Assembly: GCA_951799405.1 (NCBI GenBank)
Contig: OX637338.1
Span: forward strand, 8,556,001-8,620,000
From: Agapetus fuscipes
Taxonomy: Eukaryota > Arthropoda > Insecta > Trichoptera > Glossosomatidae
Direction: 5' to 3'
DNA: 64,000 nt
The notes below the pieces were generated by a model. The model searched no databases and was not told where the DNA came from. It was given only the letters and a program-made list of their open reading frames with translations. Positions 56,063 to 64,000 of the stretch are shown here, one piece after another. How positions within the stretch are numbered: position 1 is the stretch's first letter; every line of letters begins with the position of its first letter. Made by a program: the position numbers and the translations under genes.

Positions 56063-56586
56063 TAATATCATATTGTTGTTAACTAAAATACAGTCAGATA
56101 ATTTACCTGTATTTGTTTAAATGACAACACTTTGACATCTAATGCATAATTGCCGCAATATTTTTGTCGTTTTTTATCCATTATCGAATAACATCCCATT
56201 TTTAATCTCATTTACTTACATGTTATCCCTGCAGTCTATCTAAAAATCATTTTGCGATTATAAACAAAGCCACGCGTCAACAGCTGATTGCGCAATGCGA
56301 TATTTATTTCGATCATCGTGTATTAATAGTTATTTATGCCATTGCCTAGTAATGATAGTCTTTGTAACACAAGTGCTAGTTTGTGCCATGAGGCGCAGCC
56401 GAATGGCACAATAGACAGCAAGAGTGTTACAAAGAATAATACGTGTAGTGGCATACAATACTTTTTCTACGACCATGAAATAAATAACAAAATAGTAAAT
56501 AATAGTCATAATACTGTACTCGTCCATTTGAAGAAATTAAAACCCCAGCTTTGTCAAACCGCGTAATTTATCATTCCCCTCGATTA

Positions 56587-56822
56587 TCTAATCTAATCTA
56601 CAAAGATATATTACATTTGGGATTCATTTTAAATTTATGCCCACAAGCAGACACATATAAGGTTGCGCATAAACATGCTGCATATAAGGTTTAACATTCA
56701 AACCCAAAACTCAAATAAACATAAGCCCTGCAACCACTGAAGCAGGGGTGTCATTGGCAAAGTGAACCAAGTTTTTTACAGCATAGATGGTACACCTCAT
56801 ACCGACCTATTAGCCAAGTAAC
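56587..56822 (-). repeat. T repeat, minus strand, diverged
   Basis: TCTAATCTAATCTACAAAGA to CATACCGACCTATTAGCCAA with internal deletions. Confidence 0.65.
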
Positions 56823-57062
56823 TGTTTAAGTTTGTTTATTTTTTGTGGTGTAAATATCTCGCATTATTTTCTTTTCAAGCCTTCTGTTTTCCTTCGAAAA
56901 AAGGAAAACTACAATTTGGAGTATTTTGATAAATAACATTGATGAATACTATAAACAATTTTTATTTGACTCTACGCATAAAATATATTTATTTTCATTT
57001 GAACAAAGATTGAACATAGTGGGGAGGAACTATCAATAAATTGAAAATATTCATGTAGTGGC

Positions 57063-57200
57063 TGACGTTTAAACGTGGTTGCTATGGAAACGGCCAATAA
57101 TAGTTTGTTATCGGTCGCTTAGAAGGATAGTCTCATACAAGGTTGATACTCGAAATTCAAAAATGGTTCCATTTCTGACAATGCGCATGCGCAGATTTTC
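57063..57200. promoter_or_regulatory. Promoter-like cluster: X-box, CCAAT box and NRF-1-type palindrome
   Basis: GTTGCTATGGAAAC (57078-57091) fits the RFX X-box consensus RTHNYYWTRRNRAC at every position. CCAAT (57094-57098) follows three bases later, and TGACGT lies just upstream (57063-57068). TGCGCATGCGCA (57182-57193) is the palindromic NRF-1 site, bound in insects by the related factor erect wing. X-boxes near transcription starts are typical of cilia genes, and NRF-1 and CCAAT sites of housekeeping promoters. No coding start with family resemblance follows on either strand, so the target gene, if any, is unknown. Confidence 0.45.
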
Positions 57201-57218
57201 ATTTCAACACCGTTACCA

Positions 57219-57243
57219 GTTGCGTAATGTAACATTACGCAAC
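57219..57243. repeat. 25 bp palindrome
   Basis: GTTGCGTAATGT-A-ACATTACGCAAC, 26 bases after the NRF-1-like site. It could be a transcription-factor site or the remains of a small transposon end. Confidence 0.55.
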
Positions 57244-57249
57244 GGGTGT

Positions 57250-59030
57250 GGAAATGTATAGCATTGTGATTGCGTTAGCCGTTTTGTTATTAGTAAATTA
57301 CCAAATGGGAGTAGAAAAAATAAGTTTCGATCTTTCAGGGTGACACAAAAAAAACACAACTTGCGTAAAAAGTTATATTTAAAAATAAAAGCTTTTTTTT
57401 TAAAGAAAAAAAATTAAGAAGCTATCTGTATTAGTCCACGGCGTTAATAAACGGTTAATTGCATTTTATTTTTTTCTTAACTCGTCGCTAACCAGCTGGG
57501 TGAACTGAGCTGTATTTCGGAGGTGATAAAAAAATAATAACACGAATACAGTAAAAAAATAATTATCTTGCGTAAATAAATGCTGGCTCGTAAAAACATC
57601 AAATTAAATTTGACTCAGAGGCGTCGGTCGACAGCCCCCGCCCGCCCCTGGTGCCCCTCTACGCCCACCCCGGGTGCCCTCTACGACAGGCTTTTTTGTA
57701 AGCACACTGTGTTCAATGGGCGCAAGTTATAACTGGTCCTTCCGAGCGTACCACTGATGTACAAGCGTGGTTGTTGATAACTTTTTCCCGGTTAAAAAAA
57801 TTCAGTCGAAATGAATAAACCTCCTTGAAATGGGTAATTAAAAAGCAAAATATTTTTCGTTTTGAAAACTATTTTTATCAATTTCAGACGCTTTGTGTGA
57901 AATTGAAATTGAATGAAAAATTGTATGTGTACCTTTTTTCAACTTGGATTTTTAATTTTTGGACAATACTGCTTGACGTATTTTATCATCAAATCAGATG
58001 ATACTTTCAAGACAAAATATTGTAAATTTCAAATTAAGAATGGACAAAATAAGATTGTATAAGCCAAAAAATATGAAATACGAACGAAAGTTCATGTGGA
58101 CGTGAGCCTAAGCATGCTAGTTGGTGTGTGTGACGTCTCTGGTATAGGGTGGAATAATGCTCTAGTACCATCTACTACTTTGTTCAAAAATACGAGTAAA
58201 GATTCTGTGAGGCAGAGAGTCGCTTTGACCATTGTATAACGCGAAGACCTGTCAGCAGAGTGTGAAAAGTGAACAGTCTTTTGTAACATATATCGTGAAA
58301 AATAAATCTGGAACAATAAATTAAACTGCAATTTAATTAAAAATTAGCCCCAAGTCATATCACAACAATACATATTTGTTCTTCTTCTGATGGTACTACA
58401 GCCCATATCGAGTCAAATTCAGCACCAGCTTATCTTGTCTTCAAAGGGTGACTTCTAATTTGTCACTAAGAGAACCTGCGCTGCATCCCTTTTAACTAAA
58501 TATTTAGTGTTTAACTATACCAACAACTTCCAAATACTCTCTTGTTACTACATCTACCTTTGACTCTGAAAGGCATCCATTTATTTAGTTATTCCCTGAA
58601 ATCTATGAAGCTAATTTGCTAAATGAATAAATCTCGAGTACGGCGGATAAGCCTTTAAAAGATGTATAAGCCGTATTGATCACAATTGGATAAACAAGAA
58701 CGCAGCCTAGCCGTATGAGGGAGGCAGTGTCCTAGGCAGACCGGCGTTCGCCGTGTATCGTTTACCCAGCCATCCATCTCTCCTGAGCCCCACCTGAATT
58801 GTTAAAAAGAATCCATTTCGTGATTTATGTTTCTCTTTCACGTGGAATTCATCCGTGCGTTCTTGTTTCTGCGCTGTACTTGATCGCACGTCTATATTTA
58901 GAGGGGAAACAAAAATACACACAAAGCGTAGCTTCATATGAAAAAGGGTGTCCCAGAATTTACGTGGGATTTGAATGAAAATACAATTTTCTTCCATTAC
59001 TTCTACATTAAGAGACCAGAAACGCTATTT
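57250..59030. other. Mixed unique DNA, no gene seen
   Basis: Includes a C-rich patch (57635-57680) with CCCCCGCCCGCCCCTGGTGC. Minus-strand frames at 58092-58331 and 58707-58997 have no recognisable content. Confidence 0.45.
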
Positions 59031-59032
59031 TG

Positions 59033-59178
59033 CTAAATTCCTTACAATTTGGATATCAATCCAAGTCGGAGCTTGCTAAAGAACTTCATAGATAAAAAAA
59101 ATCACAGTACCTTAATTTTGCATACGAATCGCTATTTTGTCGCCTTAAGGTCGTAAGGAATTTAGCAAAATTGAACTT
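59033..59178 (-). repeat. Unassigned repeat, copy 2
   Basis: Minus-strand translation gives AKFLTTLRRQNSDSYAKLR, then FFYL-stop and SSLASSDLD-stop-YPNCKEF, parallel to copy 1 but broken by stops. Its ends, CTAAATTCCTTAC and GTAAGGAATTTAG, are complementary. Confidence 0.45.
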
Positions 59179-59219
59179 CAGCTTCACTGGCTTAAAATTT
59201 GGGAAAGCATTAAGTATAA

Positions 59220-59515
59220 GGTCTATTTATCTGTCTTTAAACCGACACAGTGTGTTGCTTCGCGGTACATTTCAGAACTTTGTGTGAGGGACACAGTGGA
59301 GGGTAAACGGCTGGCACTAAGATCTCCAAATAGAAGTGCTGTGGATAAATTGATTCTTCCAAAACGATCCAATCAAGTATTTGCATCGTTCCTTTTGCAT
59401 GGCCAGCCCTGTGCTTTGAAATGCCCTATCCAAAGAGCTTAGAGCCGTAGAGAGTGCAAGTGCGTTAAGGTCGGGATTGAAGACATGCTTGTTTCAAAGA
59501 TGTTGCAGTTGAATA
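59220..59515 (+). pseudogene. Remnant of a CR1/L2-like LINE ORF2 C-terminus
   Basis: Conceptual translation, switching frame once, gives CVASRYISELCVRDT.., then LALRSPNRSAVDKL, and then NALSKELRAVESASALRSGL followed by KTCLFQR. This resembles the widespread LINE C-terminal pattern in which a 'LWNxLP.ELR..xS...F...LK..LF' block ends the protein. Internal stops (for example before NALSKELR) and the frame shift show an old, dead copy. No 3' end is visible. Confidence 0.6.
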
Positions 59516-60287
59516 GGGAAGCGATTTATCACAAAACGTACAACAACACATTGATTATCTATTCATCAAACTTTTTTTGCTGCAGATGATCATGTTACTA
59601 ACCATAAGGCGTAAGCTTGTAAATGATTCCTTTTTTGACTTACCAAAAATAGTTAACTGTACAAATGGCAGCAAATTTAAATATTTCGTAATTTTTGGGG
59701 CACCCATTACATACACTGGGATGGGAGAGGATTTCGCGTATTGACCAGTAAATAACAAGCTTAGAGCTGGGACGCTCTGTTTGTATAAATTGATTATCTA
59801 AAGTAAATAAGACATTCATGAGTTTATGTAAGAAAGGTTTCCTTAACTTTACATATAAAGTAAATTGATTCTCGTTTATTCAATTCTTTCAAATTCCCTT
59901 CGAAATCTGTCTTTAGGCTACAAATGTGAACATGAAAAACATCATTTTGTTACAAGAAAATATTGTACATCAAAATACATTTAATTTGATTTTTTTTAGT
60001 TGATTGAAATAAAAAAAAACAATAAAAAAATATCTACTAATTGAATGAATTAATTCAACCCTATTCGACAACTTTTGCAACCAAAACCAAAAAAAAATGC
60101 ACTTGTATGTTTTGTTTTCAAAAATCTTTTTTTTATTTAATCTATTCCATGGTTACTGAATAGCTGCAAAGAGAATGAAAAGCATCTTTCTTAGTAAGAT
60201 TGTAGGAAGCAGTGTCTGTAAAAGAAATCTCTGGTGTGTGGGCAGGCGAGGATCACGATCAGACATAAAAGTTGAAAGGCTGTCCGA

Positions 60288-60402
60288 ACCCCAAGTACAA
60301 AACTTCACGCTTGAACTAAAGAATGGCGTTTATCAAAAGGTCTACAGAAACTGAAACAGTTTCCGTAAATTTTGGGTAAAACGCTATCGTAGAGTTTAAA
60401 CG
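60288..60402 (+). repeat. MITE M copy
   Basis: ACCCCAAGTACAAAACTTCA to GTAGAGTTTAAACGATACTA. A further end fragment (TATACTTGGGGTA) is at about 34058-34070. Confidence 0.4.
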
Positions 60403-60621
60403 ATACTAAGAGGTACTGGCTAGAGTCGCGTGCGGCCTTTTGGACCCCTTGGGGGCCCATCATGCCATCTCAGGGCTCTGCTGGCCAATAGAACATGTAC
60501 GGAGTCATCAATACGTCTGCATGGGGAAAATATGTGCTCGGCGAATGTACTCTTACCAACAAAGGAAATCGTTATATCAGACGTGATGGTTAAAAAAAAT
60601 ATATGCAAAAGACTTAGATTC

Positions 60622-60770
60622 CATCATCTAACTTGCAAAGATATATAACATTTAAGCTTCGAAAGCAAACACATTATAGTTCACGCTTGCGCATGCCGCA
60701 TGTGGTCTTACAACATAAAAACTCGATCTGAAATAAGCATAAGCCCTTGTAACTCTTGCCACCCTTCCTA
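60622..60770 (-). repeat. T repeat 3' half, minus strand
   Basis: CATCTAACTTGCAAAGATAT to TAACTCTTGCCACCCTTCCT, where homology stops. Confidence 0.6.
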
Positions 60771-63047
60771 ATCTATTCAATTTTTGTAACAGTGTTCTCT
60801 TGACAATGACGCTAGTCGAAAGTACTTGAAATAAGAAAATTACTCAATGTAAAAATAAAAATCTGTTTTTTTTATGAAAAAAAGAAACTGCTCACTCTTA
60901 AATGCTTAAAAAAAATGTTTGTTATGAAGGGTACTAATTTTTAAAATATTTTTCCCCCAATAATTCAATGTCGTTACTCGTATCATATGAAACACTTAAA
61001 TATGACATGAAAAATATGCATCTAACTGTTAATATCTGACTGGTAAATAGTAGGTAAGAATACCTAATGAGGTAATAAAAAAACGGGTTCTTCCTTTCAT
61101 CTTCATTATTTATATATAGTTCACAAATATACTAAACAACAATAATCTAAAGGTCAATAAAACATGTACGTATATGTATATTGTATAGTATACATTTCTG
61201 CATAGATAATTTGAGTTATTTCGGGAAGAAAGGCGTCCTAGCGTAGTGGGACGTCGTGTAGAGATTTTAGTCAAATTAACCACTAGTTGAATTAAGATTT
61301 GTACGGTGGGATTATTTGATTAGCCTACGTCTCATAAACGAGGCTAGGAATGCACGATAACGACCGCAGAAGGACTCCTGATTTGAATTTAAGATTTGCC
61401 CTCCGTATTTATGACCCCGAATACAATATGGGATCCGTATTCATTATGAAAGGGTCAAAATAATTACTAACATTAGATTGCTCGTTATAAAACAAACATA
61501 AATAAATAAATGCGTTTTCAAACATATCATCACGTTGAAATTATTTTTTCATTGATTGATAAATAAGTTTCTATAGGATCATACTGCTATTATTTACTTG
61601 GGTTCAATTTAATAAAACTTCGATTAAAATTATTTTACACAACTTATTTTAGGAATTTGCTAACATATAGTTCACAGCTTAAACTTGTACTTCTCGCTTA
61701 ACGGCTCGGGTACTAATCGAGACTCATCTCTTCAAAGTACTGCGATCCGTATTTATAGGTGACTAAAGGCTATTCTAGCATACACCAGACCATGCTAGAA
61801 TAGTCTCGAACAGAAGCTTCGAGCAAATACGAGTAATGTACAATCATCCAAATACTTGCGCCTAGACACACATACACAATATACATGTAAATAAAAACAC
61901 ACAATCATAATTAAACATACACGCTCATACAATCGTTACGTTACTATCATTTTGTATTCCTTTTTGACCGTATTAAAAGCATACTTTTGCTCTCATTTAC
62001 TTTATTGCTTCAGTTTTTTCTATACCGAAGACTAAGTTGGCATGTAAACAATAACTTATGAAAGTTTCATCGCAATCGATTCAATAGTTGAGGAGTCCAT
62101 TATGCCAGTTTGGTCATCGTCTAATCTGCCTGTGAATTTATCCATTCGTTCATGTGCCCCTTTGTTTCTCTGCTTTGAAAAGAATTGCATGTGTAAAGTA
62201 CTTCCATTATGTATTTTAAAATTAATTTATTACGTTCATTTAAGACATTTAAGTACTTCAAGAACATTAGGAGCGATAAAAAGCTTAATACTCACCCCAA
62301 GCCAATTGAAAAAAGTACTTAATACTGGAATAACAAAGTTCGGTACAAAAATACAAACTTCAGGCGTCGCGTCGACCCGAACAATATTACCTTAAAATTC
62401 AATGAAAAGTTGAGCAAATATTATCAAGTTTAAGAAGGCGGCTTTGTAATACCGCCGACCATAAAAAAGTGTCGGTGCCTCAGCGAAGTATTCCAAGGCC
62501 ACTCAAAATTACAAAAAAAAAAAAACTTCAGTCTCTCATTATTCTAGTGCTTAATTAATTTCTAAAGAAATGCGTGTTTGAAATATTTAGCGTTTCTTTG
62601 GAATAGTTCTCGAGTCAGGCGGAAAACTCAAAAGGTGGGTAATATACCAATTAAACGGGCCGAGCTTCCAAGAGACAGGCAAACAAATGAATTAATTTTA
62701 GCTTTGAAAAACCGTATTTAATCATTCACAAAAGTTTTGTGAACTGGTTTCTTTTGATTAAAGTTGAAAACTTCCGCGATTTATTTACGGAACGAGATTG
62801 ATCAATTGTTTGTAATAATTACTACACCCGTATAAATCAAGGAGTATTTTGTGAGGTAAAATGAATTATTTAATGGAATTTAAGAATTTTGGGTTATGAA
62901 TTTTACCTAAAGGTAAATCAAACCTTGTAAACCTTCCCTGAGACCTTCTACCAAGTTAGGTAACCATCCTTAAAATTTTAACTAATTTAAAAAAACTTTA
63001 TTTGATATTCATAAATTTTATTTTGTTCATTATGAAGATTTTGTTCA
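60771..63047. other. Unique AT-rich DNA, no gene seen
   Basis: A 97-codon frame at 62102-62395 has an arbitrary composition and no domain. One small hairpin is listed separately. Confidence 0.5.
61770..61803. repeat. 12 bp hairpin
   Basis: CTATTCTAGCAT and ATGCTAGAATAG around a 10-base loop. Confidence 0.5.
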
Positions 63048-63262
63048 TTGACTTATAGGTGGTTGTAAGACTGACAACCCATGCTGTAAAAAATGGTTCA
63101 CAAGAAAGGTCTCACAAGTTGCAGGGCTTATATTCATTTGAGGTTTGGATTTTAATTTGCAAGTACACATGCAGCATTAGTAAGCGCGAACTTACACGTG
63201 TCTGTTTTGGGCATACATTTAATATGTGTCTTAAATGTTTATATACTTTTGCAACTTAGATA
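63048..63262 (+). repeat. T repeat, plus strand, internally deleted
   Basis: TTGACTTATAGGTGGTTGTA, then TGGTTCACAAGAAAGGTCTC shows loss of the usual TTGCCAATGTC block. Ends TTTTGCAACTTAGATAATCG. Confidence 0.65.
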
Positions 63263-63805
63263 ATCGATTTACTTTATCACATTGAGCAATTTTAAAATAC
63301 TCCTACTACCCATCAATAAGTAAGTATGAGACTGACTACAATTTGTCCGAGATTGCTGAAAATCCCCCAGATTTGGTGAGTTTACTATGTTTGCTATTGA
63401 TGTTCTGACGTTTGTTTTATTATTTTTTAAGTGTAATTAAGTATACGAGTATGTATAACAGACTCATACGTTGTCAACCCTTCGTTTTTGGTTTATGAGC
63501 ATAGCGTGGTGTAAATCAGCCATCCGCTAAATTCAGTGTTGACATTTTCTTTGTTATGAGAAAAAATCCCGCGTACGTGGCTCTTTCGCATTTTTTTTGT
63601 GATGAACATATTTATTCAAATGAACGTTTTGTCCTCGATTTTTGTTTGGAATTTGGATTATCCTTCGACACAGCCGTTGAATATTTAAGCGCGTATTTTC
63701 ACCCCACACGCACAATGTTATTTTTTTCGTGTTCACGTTTCAATATGTATATGACTACCCACCATGATAGATAACATTAAACTTTTTTCTAATAAGGAGA
63801 ACAAT

Positions 63806-64000
63806 CTATCATCTTAGTTGCAAAGTTATATTTATATTAAAATTTCATATGAAATGCATACCCACAAAAATACACTTGTAAGTAAGAACTTACAAATGCT
63901 GAATGTATACTTAATAATGAGAATCCAAACCTCAATTGAACATAAGCCTTCCAACTTTTGCCGACCTTCTCTAAGGGGGGATTGGCAAAGTAAACCATTT
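63806..64000 (-). repeat. T repeat, minus strand, running off the window end
   Basis: CTATCATCTTAGTTGCAAAG to GGGGGGATTGGCAAAGTAAA. The start of the unit lies beyond the window. Confidence 0.65.

Noticed and set aside
1..64000. CRISPR array, prophage or operon structures
   Set aside because: Repeats are dispersed mobile elements, and there are no regular spacer arrays or closely packed genes.

Overview
The window looks like a stretch of a large, AT-rich, repeat-dense animal genome, almost certainly an insect. The reasons are spliceosomal exons with long introns, a non-LTR retrotransposon whose protein resembles those common in insects, a piggyBac-type element, several tRNA-headed SINEs and hammerhead-like palindromic repeats. 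I cannot name the order with confidence; a hemipteran is my weak guess. There is no sign of bacterial operons, phage or CRISPR.

Only one host gene is convincingly visible. It lies on the minus strand and is represented by two consecutive exons, 51134-49752 (461 codons, with the start ATG) and 42161-41990 (57 codons plus one base), separated by a 7.6 kb intron. Reading frame and splice phase agree across the junction. The protein start is low in complexity (poly-Gly, Pro-rich, Ser-rich, with Cys-containing patches), I do not recognise it, and the gene continues beyond the part of the window I can resolve. A second hint of host function is a promoter-like cluster at about 57063-57250 (RFX X-box, CCAAT box, NRF-1 palindrome) with no identified gene next to it.

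Almost everything else is mobile DNA. (1) One LINE family is present as two 5'-truncated copies (about 18825-20196 and 34426-35541). Both end in a ~240 bp block, here called the T repeat, that also occurs about 20 times on its own with a near-constant 5' boundary and a short tandem tail. (2) A second LINE family, with a different 3' end, is present as a broken copy (37919-38600) and a tail fragment (16200-16289). (3) An older LINE remnant lies at 59220-59515. (4) There are three tRNA-headed SINE families: A (CCGGTCCGTAGTCCAGTGG head), B (Leu/Ser-like head) and C (GGTCGATAGCTCAATTGG head). One A copy sits directly behind a full-length 5S rRNA-like sequence. (5) A 2.9 kb piggyBac-type element (17886-20786) has TTAA duplications and five copies of a palindromic subterminal motif, and was broken by LINE family 1. 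(6) A small MITE family has ACCCCAAGTATA ends.

The most interesting signal is a dispersed family of palindromic or inverted-repeat elements at about 5.3, 12.1, 13.5, 14.4-15.2, 23.4, 25.8 and 42.5 kb, probably also 15.8, 24.3 and 39.8 kb. Many carry a core CTGANGA-T-(stem)-GAAA followed by a self-complementary block such as ACCGGT, AACGTT or AGCGCT. This matches the layout of the small-stem-III hammerhead ribozymes known from Penelope-like elements and retrozymes. Several share a GTGAAAGTTCA-type head outside the palindrome, and three have 12-16 bp flanking duplications. Layout left to right: 0-17 kb SINEs, T repeats, palindromes and the 5S copy; 17.9-20.8 kb piggyBac with nested LINE; 21-34 kb sparse DNA with a 169 bp tandem array; 34-39 kb LINE copies and an ancient repeated block; 42-51 kb the host gene and its repeat-filled intron; 51-64 kb SINEs, T repeats and the promoter-like cluster.
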